Shown: positions 1 through 7,440 of the stretch, one piece after another
How positions within the stretch are numbered: the first letter of the stretch is position 1
Layout: every line of letters starts with the position of its first letter
Source: an uncultured Bacteroides sp.
GTDB lineage: Bacteria > Bacteroidota > Bacteroidia > Bacteroidales > Bacteroidaceae
Length of the DNA stretch: 23,253 nucleotides
NCBI RefSeq assembly: GCF_910586915.1
Contig: NZ_CAJULN010000043.1
Span: 1 to 23,253, forward strand
Direction of reading: 5' to 3'
The notes under the pieces: model-generated
Told to the model about the DNA's origin: nothing
Seen by the model: the letters and a program-made list of their open reading frames with translations, nothing else
Database searches by the model: none
Translations under genes and position numbers: made by a program

Positions 1-432
1 GGTTTCCCCGTCGCGTTGGTAAAGGCATCGGAAGTCGGTCAGTGAGAATGCGCCTCTTACTCCGGGCAGTTTCTCTTCTTCCAGGTTTTCCCAAATGCTG
101 TCGCTGGTGAACAGAAAAACCGATTCGGAATGATTGACGATGTGGTGCACATCGTGAGGGGTGAAGTCTTGAAGGATAGGCACGATGATGGCGCCATAAG
201 TGACGGTTGCCATATAGGCGATGCACCAGTGTGCGTTATTCTTGCCGATGACTGAAATCTTGTCGCCCCTGCGAAGGCTGCAATGCTTGAAGAGCAAGTG
301 CAGACGTGCTATTTCCTCAGCTACTTGGCCGTATGTATAGTGGGTATTTTCTCCGTAATCCGTATAACAAGGCAAGTCCCAGTTATCGCGAAAACTATTT
401 TCGTATAGTTTGATGAAATTCTCTTTAATCAT
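1..432 (-). CDS. AMP-binding acyl-CoA ligase (FadD-like), N-terminal part, cut by window edge
   Basis: Read from the ATG at 432-430 this frame stays open to base 1, giving the first 144 residues. It begins MIKENFIKLYENSFRDNW and continues with a YTYGQVAEEIARL segment and a GDKISVIGKNNAHWCIAYMA segment, followed by TYGAIIVPI. This is the usual N-terminal pattern of long-chain fatty acid-CoA ligases and other adenylate-forming enzymes, which activate an acid as acyl-AMP and pass it to CoA. The ATP-binding P-loop and catalytic Lys lie beyond the window, so substrate class cannot be judged. It is transcribed divergently from mtaB, with a Bacteroides-type promoter between the two genes. Family assignment is firm; 'long-chain fatty acid' is inferred from overall resemblance only. 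Confidence 0.85.
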   Translation of the reverse strand, partial: MIKENFIKLYENSFRDNWDLPCYTDYGENTHYTYGQVAEEIARLHLLFKHCSLRRGDKISVIGKNNAHWCIAYMATVTYGAIIVPILQDFTPHDVHHIVNHSESVFLFTSDSIWENLEEEKLPGVRGAFSLTDFRCLYQRDGET

Positions 433-455
433 TGCACGCTTTTTAGTGAATTGCG

Positions 456-485
456 CAAAAATAGGAATAAACTTTCGTATCCAAA
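456..485 (-). promoter_or_regulatory. Promoter for the acyl-CoA ligase gene
   Basis: On the minus strand a TTTG (482-485) is followed after 18 bases by TATTTTTG (456-463), matching the Bacteroides -33/-7 pattern TTTG-N19-TAnnTTTG. The predicted start of transcription is near 449, about 17 bases before the ATG at 432. Confidence 0.6.
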
Positions 486-508
486 AGGGTTTTACTAATA
501 ATAATGTG

Positions 509-516
509 TAACTTTG
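509..516 (+). promoter_or_regulatory. -7 box for mtaB operon
   Basis: TAACTTTG followed by C matches the Bacteroides -7 consensus TAnnTTTG. No clear TTTG is seen at the -33 position; only a T-run near 490-493 with short spacing. The predicted transcript starts around 523. This favours the ATG at 542 as the mtaB start over the GTG at 527, which would leave almost no leader. Confidence 0.55.
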
Positions 517-541
517 CACTAAATATGTGTTACAACAGCTT

Positions 542-1864
542 ATGATAGATACCACTGTATTTCAAAATAAGACAGCCGTTTATTATACATTAGGTTGCAA
601 ATTGAATTTCTCCGAGACTTCTACCATTGGTAAAATCCTGCGCGAAGCAGGTGTACGCACTGCCCGCCGAGGTGAGCAGGCGGATATCTGTGTGGTGAAC
701 ACCTGTTCGGTGACGGAAATGGCCGACAAGAAGTGCCGGCAGGCAATCCACCGGTTGGTGCGCCAGCATCCCGGAGCCTTTGTGGTGGTGACCGGATGCT
801 ATGCACAGTTGAAGCCCGGCGAGGTGGCGAAGATAGAAGGCGTAGACGTGGTGCTGGGCGCCGAGCAGAAAGGCGAATTGCTCCGCTACTTGGGTGACTT
901 GCAGAAACACGAGACGGGCGAAGCCATCACTACCGCTACGAAAGACATCCGTTCCTTCTCACCCTCCTGTTCGCGGGGCGACCGTACGCGTTTCTTCCTC
1001 AAGGTGCAGGACGGATGCGACTATTTCTGCTCCTATTGCACCATTCCCTTTGCTCGCGGGCGAAGCCGTAACGGAACCGTTGCATCGATGGTGGAGCAGG
1101 CGCGGCAGGCTGCTGCGGAAGGCGGAAAAGAAATCGTGCTGACCGGAGTGAACATCGGCGACTTCGGCAAGACCACGGGCGAGACCTTCTTCGACCTGGT
1201 GAAAGCATTGGAGCAAGTGGAAGGTATCGAGCGTTACCGCATCTCCTCCATCGAACCCAACCTGCTGACGGACGAGGTCATCGAATTCGTCTCCCGTTCG
1301 CGCAACTTTATGCCTCATTTCCATATTCCCTTGCAATCGGGCTCCGATGAAGTATTGAAGTTGATGCGCCGCCGGTATGATACCGCTCTTTTTGCCTCCA
1401 AAATAAAGAAGATTAAAGAAGTGATGCCCGAAGCCTTTATCGGCGTGGACGTGATTGTGGGTACGCGCGGCGAAACAGAGGAATACTTTGAAAACGCCTA
1501 CCGGTTCATAGCCGGACTGGATGTGACGCAACTGCACGTGTTCAGCTACTCCGAGCGTCCCGGTACACAGGCGTTGAAAATCGACCACGTGGTCTCTCCC
1601 GAAGAAAAGCACCGACGCAGCCAGCGTCTTTTGGCGCTTTCGGACGAAAAGACACAAGCGTTTTATGCCCGCCATATCGGACAGACTATGCCCGTACTTA
1701 TGGAGAAATCGAAAGCAGGCACACCGATGCACGGGTTTACGGCAAACTACATCCGTGTGGAGGTAGCGGGCGATGCTTCGCTCGACAATCAGGTGGTCGA
1801 CATCCTTTTGGGCGACTTCAACGAAGATAAGACAGCATTAAAAGGTACTATTCTCTCGAAATAA
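542..1864 (+). CDS. mtaB: tRNA (N6-threonylcarbamoyladenosine(37)-C2)-methylthiotransferase MtaB
   Basis: A radical-SAM methylthiotransferase that adds a methylthio group to t6A37 of ANN-decoding tRNAs. With the start at 542 it has 440 residues, the usual family length. The N-terminal MTTase domain has the three cluster-binding cysteines C19 (LGCKLN), C55 (NTCSVT) and C86 (TGCYAQ). The radical SAM cluster motif CxxxCxxC is C159/C163/C166 (GCDYFCSYC). The C-terminal ~70 residues fit a TRAM RNA-binding domain. The GCKLNF and QDGCDYFCSYC wording is closer to MtaB (YqeV) than to MiaB or RimO. A GTG at 527 would add five residues, but the ATG at 542 is preferred because of the promoter position. 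It is first in a rightward cluster; the next gene starts 2 bases after its stop. Confidence 0.93.
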   Translation: MIDTTVFQNKTAVYYTLGCKLNFSETSTIGKILREAGVRTARRGEQADICVVNTCSVTEMADKKCRQAIHRLVRQHPGAFVVVTGCYAQLKPGEVAKIEGVDVVLGAEQKGELLRYLGDLQKHETGEAITTATKDIRSFSPSCSRGDRTRFFLKVQDGCDYFCSYCTIPFARGRSRNGTVASMVEQARQAAAEGGKEIVLTGVNIGDFGKTTGETFFDLVKALEQVEGIERYRISSIEPNLLTDEVIEFVSRSRNFMPHFHIPLQSGSDEVLKLMRRRYDTALFASKIKKIKEVMPEAFIGVDVIVGTRGETEEYFENAYRFIAGLDVTQLHVFSYSERPGTQALKIDHVVSPEEKHRRSQRLLALSDEKTQAFYARHIGQTMPVLMEKSKAGTPMHGFTANYIRVEVAGDASLDNQVVDILLGDFNEDKTALKGTILSK

Positions 1865-1866
1865 CT

Positions 1867-2793
1867 ATGAAATCGAAACTTCTCTACTGGCTTGTCTATG
1901 GCGGGATGTGGCTTGTCTCCGCCCTGCCGTTCCGGTTGTTGTATCTCCTTTCCGACTTCAACTACCTGCTGATATACCACCTCGTAAAGTACCGCCGCAA
2001 GGTAGTGCGGGAGAACTTGGCGAAGTCGTTCCCCGAAAAGAGCGATGCGGAGAGAGGGCAGATAGAACGCCGCTTCTACCATTACCTTTCGGACTATATG
2101 CTCGAAGATTTGAAACTTCTGCATATGTCTGCCGATGACCTTCGCCGCCGCATGACCTACAAGAACACCGAGCAATATCTCGAACTGACGGAGAAGTACG
2201 GCGGTATCATCGTCATGATTCCTCACTATGCCAATTACGAATGGCTCATCGGTATGGGCGCCGTGATGAAGCCGGGCGATGTCCCCGCACAAGTGTACAA
2301 ACCGTTGAAGGACAAATACCTCGACGAACTCTTCAAGCGCATCCGTTCCCGTTTCGGCGGATACAATATTCCCAAACACTCCACTGCCCGCGAAATTATC
2401 AGACTCAAGCGTGCAGGCAAGAAGATGGTCGTGGGGCTGATTACCGACCAATGGCCCAGCGGCGACAGGTATTGGACTACCTTCCTGGGACGTGAGACCG
2501 CCTTTCTCAACGGCGCCGAGCGCATTGCCAAAATGATGAACTTCCCCGTTTTCTATTGCGAACTGACGAAGAACCACAGAGGATATTGTGAAGCGGAATT
2601 CACACTGATGACCGAAACTCCGAAAGAGACGGCCGAAGGGGAGATTACCGAAATGTTTGCCCGCCGCCTGGAACAGACTCTCCGCAGAGAGCCTGCCTAT
2701 TGGCTATGGTCGCATAAACGCTGGAAACGGACCTCGGAAGAGTGCCGGCGCAACGAACAGGAAGAAAAAGAGAAGAAAAAAGAACAGCAATGA
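1867..2793 (+). CDS. Lipid A biosynthesis acyltransferase (LpxL/HtrB family)
   Basis: 308 residues, typical for the LpxL/LpxM (HtrB) family of inner-membrane acyltransferases, which add secondary acyl chains to lipid A. A hydrophobic N-terminal segment (about residues 5-40) is the membrane anchor. The catalytic HX4D/E motif is H120-Y-A-N-Y-E125 in the IPHYANYEW segment, and the conserved VGLITDQWP segment follows mid-protein. The C-terminus is strongly charged (E/K rich, ending KEKKKEQQ). The start lies 2 bases after the mtaB stop, and its TGA overlaps the ATG of the next gene, so translation of the two is probably coupled. The family is clear; which acyl position is modified, or whether the substrate is an ornithine or other lipid, cannot be read from sequence. 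Confidence 0.9.
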   Translation: MKSKLLYWLVYGGMWLVSALPFRLLYLLSDFNYLLIYHLVKYRRKVVRENLAKSFPEKSDAERGQIERRFYHYLSDYMLEDLKLLHMSADDLRRRMTYKNTEQYLELTEKYGGIIVMIPHYANYEWLIGMGAVMKPGDVPAQVYKPLKDKYLDELFKRIRSRFGGYNIPKHSTAREIIRLKRAGKKMVVGLITDQWPSGDRYWTTFLGRETAFLNGAERIAKMMNFPVFYCELTKNHRGYCEAEFTLMTETPKETAEGEITEMFARRLEQTLRREPAYWLWSHKRWKRTSEECRRNEQEEKEKKKEQQ

Positions 2794-3809
2794 AAGTATC
2801 GGTTGTTATCCTGAACTGGAACGGATGCGATATGCTCCGCACGTTTCTTCCCTCCGTAGTGCGCTGCTCGGAAGGGGAGGAGATAGAAGTTTGTGTGGCG
2901 GACAATGGCTCTACGGACGGTTCCGTGGATATGCTTCGCCGGGAATTTCCTTCCGTCCGGACCATTCCGCTCAAACAGAATCACGGTTTTGCCGACGGAT
3001 ACAATTTGGCTTTGCAGCAAGTGGAGGCCGAGTATGTCGTTCTTTTAAACTCGGATGTGGAAGTGACCGAGCGGTGGCTGGAGCCGATGATAGCCTGGCT
3101 CGATGCGCATCCCGAAGTGGCTGCCTGCCAGCCGAAGGTACGGAGCCAACGGCAAAAGCAATATTTTGAATACGCCGGAGCGTCGGGCGGATTTATAGAT
3201 AAATACGGTTATCCTTTTTGCCGGGGGCGCGTGATGGGAGTCGTTGAGGAGGATAAGGGACAGTATGATACGGTTGTTCCCATATTTTGGGCAACGGGAG
3301 CGGCGTTGTTTATCCGCCGTGCCGATTATCTGAATGTAGGCGGACTGGACGGGCGTTTCTTTGCACACATGGAGGAAATCGACTTGTGCTGGCGTCTCCG
3401 TTCGCGCGGACGTGCGATTGTGTGTATTCCTCAGAGCACGGTGTATCATGTGGGTGGTGCCACGCTCAAGAAAGAGAATCCGCGCAAGACTTTCCTCAAT
3501 TTCCGCAACAACCTTCTCATGCTCTATAAGAACCTTCCGCACGAAGAGTACGATAAAGTGATGCGCGTCCGTGCTTGTCTCGACTATGTGGCTGCGCTTG
3601 CCTTTCTGTTGAAGGGCGACGTGCCCAATGCCCGTGCCGTGATAAGTGCCCGCAGGGAATACAAGCGGATGCGTCCGTCGTTTGCCCCTTCCCGTGCGGA
3701 AAACCGGCAAAGAAAAACAGTAGACACCATCCCCGAACGAATCCGTTGCAGCATCCTGTGGCAGTTTTATGCAAAAGGTTGCCAACGCTTTTCTCAACTT
3801 CCCTTGTAA
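2790..3809 (+). CDS. Family 2 glycosyltransferase
   Basis: A GT-A fold inverting glycosyltransferase of 339 residues. It begins MKVSVVILNWNG, the standard GT2 opening, then DNGSTD (38-43) for nucleotide binding and NSDVEVT (87-93) as the metal-binding DxD-like motif. The rest resembles rhamnosyltransferase-like GT2 proteins (FWATGAALFIRR and EEIDLCWRLRSRG segments). The ATG at 2790 overlaps the acyltransferase TGA (ATGA), so this start is preferred over an upstream in-frame ATG at 2742 lying inside the acyltransferase gene. Its coupling to a lipid A-type acyltransferase suggests a role in the cell envelope (LPS/LOS or another glycolipid). Donor and acceptor are unknown. Confidence 0.9.
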   Translation: MKVSVVILNWNGCDMLRTFLPSVVRCSEGEEIEVCVADNGSTDGSVDMLRREFPSVRTIPLKQNHGFADGYNLALQQVEAEYVVLLNSDVEVTERWLEPMIAWLDAHPEVAACQPKVRSQRQKQYFEYAGASGGFIDKYGYPFCRGRVMGVVEEDKGQYDTVVPIFWATGAALFIRRADYLNVGGLDGRFFAHMEEIDLCWRLRSRGRAIVCIPQSTVYHVGGATLKKENPRKTFLNFRNNLLMLYKNLPHEEYDKVMRVRACLDYVAALAFLLKGDVPNARAVISARREYKRMRPSFAPSRAENRQRKTVDTIPERIRCSILWQFYAKGCQRFSQLPL

Positions 3810-3816
3810 CTGAAAT

Positions 3817-3840
3817 CTCCTCCTTTTACGGAAGGAGGAG
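3817..3840 (+). terminator. Hairpin just after the glycosyltransferase stop
   Basis: A perfect 9-bp stem, CTCCTCCTT (3817-3825) and AAGGAGGAG (3832-3840) with a 6-base loop, starts 8 bases after the TAA. It is followed by CCCCCTTCTAC rather than a clean U-run, so it is only a moderate terminator candidate. Confidence 0.45.
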
Positions 3841-3980
3841 CCCCCTTCTACATTTCTTTGAATCGTAGGCAATTATGCTCCAGTCTACCGCTATCCCGCC
3901 CTCAAACGACTGGCAGTAAACTTCTCCTCTCTCGGATACAAACTTCCCGGAGCGTAATGCCCATCTTTCTTTTTACCCAT

Positions 3981-4080
3981 TACAAACTATAAACGAAGCC
4001 TTTGTTTATATAAACGAAACTTGCGTTTTTATAAACGAAGCCTTCATTTATAAAAACGGAGCTTTCGTTTATAGTTTGTA
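3981..4080. repeat. Tandem imperfect palindromes (TATAAACGAAGCCTT type) inside a long inverted repeat
   Basis: A 100-bp block in the convergent gap. Its outer arms are a perfect 17-bp inverted repeat: TACAAACTATAAACGAA (3981-3997) and TTCGTTTATAGTTTGTA (4064-4080). Inside are four overlapping palindromic units of 23-25 bp at about 3988-4010, 4008-4032, 4030-4052 and 4049-4073. Each runs from TATAAACGAA to TTTATA, and neighbours share their TATA ends. The pattern resembles REP-like intergenic repeats; I cannot count copies elsewhere in the genome. Its place between two convergent operons fits a bidirectional terminator or a repeat family that settles at gene ends. Confidence 0.8.
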
Positions 4081-4111
4081 GCTCTTTCAGCAGAACTTTA
4101 TATATAACAAA

Positions 4112-4173
4112 TTGGTCGTTTGTCTGTAAGATATAGTAACTTTATTACCAATGCTTTACAGGCAAACGACCAA
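4112..4173. repeat. 18-bp inverted repeat with 26-base loop
   Basis: TTGGTCGTTTGTCTGTAA (4112-4129) pairs with TTACAGGCAAACGACCAA (4156-4173), with one G-T mismatch in 18. The 26-base loop holds a -7-like TAACTTTA (4137-4144). The element lies downstream of both convergent operons. It could act as a terminator or mRNA 3'-end stabiliser, or encode a structured RNA; no T-run follows either arm. Confidence 0.7.
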
Positions 4174-4189
4174 TCGTTTACATACATTT

Positions 4190-4207
4190 CATCCCATTGC
4201 CGGGATG
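4190..4207 (-). terminator. Weak hairpin downstream of folB
   Basis: CATCCC (4190-4195) and GGGATG (4202-4207) form a 6-bp stem with a 6-base loop about 25 bases past the folB stop on the minus strand. The following sequence (AAATGTATG) is only mildly U-rich. Confidence 0.3.
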
Positions 4208-4232
4208 CATTGTCCTTTTAATTGCGGCGTAA

Positions 4233-4613
4233 CTACATACTGCCCTCTCTTCCGCAACAGAGCATTACCCCTGCCGACGCTATATCCGCTCCCATCGGCG
4301 GGTTTCTTTTCGCAAGCCGCAGTTCCACTTCCTCAATCTCCGCAAACTGCCGGAGAAGCCTTTCGGCAATCCGTCCGACCACGTGCTCCAGCAGTTTCGA
4401 CGGGATAGCCATTTCTTCCGCTACCGCCTGATGCACTTCCGCATAGTTCACCGTATCCGTTACTTCATCCGTCCGGGCGGCTTTGCTGATGTCTGCTTTC
4501 AGTTTCAAGTCAATCACATATTCATTTCCGATAAGATTCTCCTGCGGCGCCACTCCGTGGTAGGCATAGCAGCGAATCTCTTTCAGAAAAATATAGCTGT
4601 TGTTTATCTTCAT
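4233..4613 (-). CDS. folB: Dihydroneopterin aldolase
   Basis: 126 residues, the normal size for FolB, which splits 7,8-dihydroneopterin into 6-hydroxymethyl-dihydropterin and glycolaldehyde in folate synthesis (usually a cytosolic octamer). The conserved CYAYHGVAPQE segment (residues 15-25) holds the pterin-site Tyr and active-site Glu, NYAEV (56-60) is the usual inner motif, and K102 in LAKRNPP is the catalytic Lys. The ATG at 4613 is chosen because MKINNSYIFLKEIR is the normal N-terminus; the longer open frame to 4796 runs inside malQ. It lies 8 bases after the malQ stop, so the two are probably co-transcribed although their functions are unrelated. Confidence 0.92.
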   Translation of the reverse strand: MKINNSYIFLKEIRCYAYHGVAPQENLIGNEYVIDLKLKADISKAARTDEVTDTVNYAEVHQAVAEEMAIPSKLLEHVVGRIAERLLRQFAEIEEVELRLAKRNPPMGADIASAGVMLCCGREGSM

Positions 4614-4621
4614 GTGGATGT

Positions 4622-7309
4622 TTATTGGTTGGTTTCGGGTTCTCTTCCGGCGTATGCAATCAGTTGGCGTATCTTGCTGTTGAGGCTCTGCGCCTTCATC
4701 AGTTGTTCCAGGGTGACGTGCATCCGGTATTGCCAGTAGTTTCTGGGATTGGACGGCACGTTGATGCGCTCTGCCTGCACATCGGGGTTGCGCCACTTAC
4801 CGTCCATCGACAACCAATCCTGCAACGAGAGGATGCACAGAATCGAGTTGCTTTTCAGATGATTGCGCACAATCTCTTCGCACACTTCGGGAGTTGCCGC
4901 AGTGGGAGCGGTGCCGTAATGTCCCAACATGGTGTTGTAATAACGTTGCGTCTGCTGGCAATCCTCTTCCCACCAGCCCCGCAAGGTCGACATATCGTGC
5001 GTAGAAATCGTGCAGACCGACCGGTAGGGGTATTCGTCCAAATGTCCGAACTCATGCATCGGGTTCTTGGGCATCTGCTGAATCTCCAGGCTGAGGATGC
5101 GCAGGTCGTTCATGACCGACGCCACACAGGCGGGAATCATTCCCAGGTCTTCTCCGCATACCAACATACGGGTGGATTGCGTGAGCTGCGGCAACTTCTT
5201 CATTGCCTGCCGATGCCAGAAGTCGTTGTGGCGGTGGTAATAATACTGGTCGTAGAGGCGGTTGAACGCATTTTTGTCTGCTTCGCTCAGTGTACGGAAA
5301 AGGAAATCGCGCTGCGCGCTGATGCGCGGATGATACTTGTCGGCTTCCTTGTTGTCTGCCACAAAGAGGACGTTGCTGATTAAGGAATACAATCCGTCGC
5401 GTATCCAAATGCTCTCCTCGTCGTTCTTGTCGGCGAAGAACTGCTTCACTTCCTGTTGGGTTTCAAATCCCGGTTTCATGCGGTAGTGTCCCGGTTCGCC
5501 GCATGGCTGGAGGAACGTTTGCTTCACCCGGTCGGCGTAAGGACCGAACACTTGCCCGAGGAAGGATTCGTGGATAAACGGCTCTAAGTATTCTTCCCGG
5601 AAAGTAAAGCCGAAGCTCTCCATCTCCTCCCGGCTCATGGGCAGAGAAGGAACAAACTGCCCCAACAGTCCGTGCACGGCGTGCATCGGTATTTCCCAAA
5701 TGCGGAAGAATCCGAGGATGTGGTCGATGCGGTAGGCGTCGAAGTACTCCGCCATTTTCTGAAAGCGCTTCATCCACCAAGCATATCCGTCTTTTTCCAT
5801 CACGTCCCAGTTGTAGGTGGGGAATCCCCAGTTTTGTCCATTCACGGAGAAGTCGTCGGGGGGGGCACCCGCTTGTCCGTTGAGGTTGAAGTAATGCGGC
5901 TCTGTCCAGGCTTCCATGCTGTTGCGGCTGATACCGATGGGGATGTCTCCTTTCAGCACTACGCCCTGCTGGCGCGCATATCGGGTTGCCGCCAACAGTT
6001 GCAGATGCAGGTGGTATTGGACGAAGTAGTAGAGTGCGATGTGCGGGTAATCTGCCGTGTCCGGCCGGCACATCTTTTCTATTTCCTGTGCGTTGTAGAC
6101 GGAATACTTCGGCCATTCGCGGAAATCGGGCGTGCGGTAAGCATCGCGCAGATAGCTGAATGCGGCATAAGGCTGCAACCATTCCTTGTTCGTTTCAAAG
6201 AAGTCGTTGAATCCTTTGGAAGCTAATACCTTTTCGCCTTCCTGCCGGAAGATTAAACGGAAGAACTCCCATTTGGTCCGGTTGACGGCTTCGTAGTCGA
6301 TGGCAGCCAGGCTGTTCAACTCCTTTTGTTTCCGTCCGAATGCGGCGGCGGCTTCTTTGTCTTTCAGTGTTCCCATTTGTTTTAAATCGGCATACATCGG
6401 ATGGAAGGCGTAGATAGAGATGCTGTTGTAGGGATAAGAGTCTGTCCATGTATGCGTCATTGTGGTGTCGTTGATTGGTAAAATCTGAATCACTTGCTGA
6501 TGCGTACATACGGCCCAGTCAATCATGCGTTTCAAATCGCCGAAATCACCGACCCCGAAACTCTTTTCCGACTTTAGCGAGAACACAGGGATGGCAACGC
6601 CTGCGCCTTTCCACGCCGGAATATCGAAGTGGACATACCGGTCGGAAATGACCGATGTCTCGTTGCTCTTTATCTCCGGGTCGGCCAGGTAACGGTTGGG
6701 ATTGTTCTCCCAGCACTCCACTTTCCTTGTACGCTTGTTGTAGAGAACGAATTTATACTCCAACGGATATTTGAGCTTGCTTGCATCGAGTTCTGCCTGC
6801 CATTCCGGAAAGTTAGCGTTACTCATCAGAGCGGGCTTTTCCGGGCTCCAGTTGCCCAACGCTTTCTGATTGCCGCAAATACCTAAGCAGTAATCTTTGT
6901 TGAGACGTGGCGCGTAAGCCTTGATGACCAACCCTTTCTTGTAACTTTTCGGATAACTGTCTCTTTCGGGATGTGCCAATAACGCTTCCGTGAAAGCGGA
7001 ACTGTAGAAGTGGAGCTGTTCGGGAATGTTTTTCCAACAGTCGTTGATTCTATATCTTTTCTTGGAGATACCGGATAGGAAAAGGCTTCGAGGGAAGTTG
7101 TCCCATTCTTTGCGGGTAATCACTCCGTTCTGCTCTATCTGGTAGTTATAATTGATGGCCAGCCCCTCTTGCGGAACCTCAAGTTCCAGTTCTGCCGTCC
7201 AGTATATACCATCTGTGGTGTGCATGAGGAGCGACTTCGCTGATAAGCCGGCAAGCCTTACTTCTTCCCCCCAGTTGGTGCGGTATTCGATGTTGAATGA
7301 TAAAATCAT
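4622..7309 (-). CDS. malQ: 4-alpha-glucanotransferase (amylomaltase, GH77) with two N-terminal starch-binding domains
   Basis: 895 residues, the long Bacteroides/plant DPE2-like form. MalQ moves alpha-1,4-glucan segments between maltodextrins in cytosolic starch and glycogen metabolism. Two CBM20-type domains precede the enzyme: about residues 1-95, and about 125-215 with the LGNWSPEKPALM signature. The GH77 domain starts near 232 (PAWKGAGVAIPVFSL, then SFGVGDFGDLKRMIDW). Catalytic residues in view are the nucleophile D529 (YRIDHILGFFRIWEIP), the acid/base E720 (CGEDLGMIP) and D772 (STHDMSTLRGWW). An insertion between conserved GH77 regions, typical of the DPE2-like form, accounts for part of the extra length. 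The frame is intact. A -7-like box lies upstream at 7345-7352. Confidence 0.95.
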   Translation of the reverse strand: MILSFNIEYRTNWGEEVRLAGLSAKSLLMHTTDGIYWTAELELEVPQEGLAINYNYQIEQNGVITRKEWDNFPRSLFLSGISKKRYRINDCWKNIPEQLHFYSSAFTEALLAHPERDSYPKSYKKGLVIKAYAPRLNKDYCLGICGNQKALGNWSPEKPALMSNANFPEWQAELDASKLKYPLEYKFVLYNKRTRKVECWENNPNRYLADPEIKSNETSVISDRYVHFDIPAWKGAGVAIPVFSLKSEKSFGVGDFGDLKRMIDWAVCTHQQVIQILPINDTTMTHTWTDSYPYNSISIYAFHPMYADLKQMGTLKDKEAAAAFGRKQKELNSLAAIDYEAVNRTKWEFFRLIFRQEGEKVLASKGFNDFFETNKEWLQPYAAFSYLRDAYRTPDFREWPKYSVYNAQEIEKMCRPDTADYPHIALYYFVQYHLHLQLLAATRYARQQGVVLKGDIPIGISRNSMEAWTEPHYFNLNGQAGAPPDDFSVNGQNWGFPTYNWDVMEKDGYAWWMKRFQKMAEYFDAYRIDHILGFFRIWEIPMHAVHGLLGQFVPSLPMSREEMESFGFTFREEYLEPFIHESFLGQVFGPYADRVKQTFLQPCGEPGHYRMKPGFETQQEVKQFFADKNDEESIWIRDGLYSLISNVLFVADNKEADKYHPRISAQRDFLFRTLSEADKNAFNRLYDQYYYHRHNDFWHRQAMKKLPQLTQSTRMLVCGEDLGMIPACVASVMNDLRILSLEIQQMPKNPMHEFGHLDEYPYRSVCTISTHDMSTLRGWWEEDCQQTQRYYNTMLGHYGTAPTAATPEVCEEIVRNHLKSNSILCILSLQDWLSMDGKWRNPDVQAERINVPSNPRNYWQYRMHVTLEQLMKAQSLNSKIRQLIAYAGREPETNQ

Positions 7310-7344
7310 ATATATTAGATTTTGATTGAATATTTAAGACGTTG

Positions 7345-7352
7345 CAAGTATA
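7345..7352 (-). promoter_or_regulatory. -7 box for malQ-folB
   Basis: On the minus strand TATACTTG followed by C matches TAnnTTTG with one mismatch, about 36 bases before the malQ ATG. No exact TTTG is seen at -33; the region there is A-rich. Confidence 0.45.
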
Positions 7353-7375
7353 AGACATTTTTTTGAATAAAAAAT

Positions 7376-7401
7376 AAAAGGAGCCTGTGAGGACTCCTTT
7401 T
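7376..7401 (-). terminator. Intrinsic terminator of nrdJ
   Basis: On the minus strand AAAAGGAGTCC and GGCTCCTTTT form a stem of about 8 contiguous pairs plus two more past a mismatch, followed directly by ATTTTTTATTC. It lies 40 bases beyond the nrdJ stop and upstream of the malQ promoter, so it separates the two leftward transcription units. Confidence 0.8.
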
Positions 7402-7440
7402 AACCTTTTGTTTATATATTAATTAACATACGCAAGATGT

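Noticed and set aside
959..1732. Long minus-strand open frame (257 codons) opposite mtaB
   Set aside because: It lies wholly within the conserved MtaB coding frame, reads as low-quality His/Arg/Phe-rich sequence with no known motif, and has no promoter. A shadow frame.
1789..2577. 262-codon minus-strand open frame opposite the acyltransferase gene
   Set aside because: The plus strand encodes a clear LpxL-family protein with its HX4E motif. The antisense frame has no recognisable domain and overlaps two real genes.
3045..3872. 275-codon minus-strand open frame opposite the glycosyltransferase gene
   Set aside because: GT2 motifs are on the plus strand. The antisense product looks like reverse-frame sequence without motifs.
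3981..4080. CRISPR array
   Set aside because: The repeats are contiguous and overlapping, with no unique spacers and no cas genes.
4112..4173. Invertible promoter (phase-variable switch) read from the inverted repeat with a -7 box in its loop
   Set aside because: The 26-base spacer is far too short for DNA inversion by known Bacteroides invertases, and no gene start lies suitably downstream on either strand.
4614..4796. N-terminal extension of folB to the upstream ATG at 4796
   Set aside because: The extension lies inside the malQ reading frame and is unlike any FolB. The ATG at 4613 gives the normal start and length.
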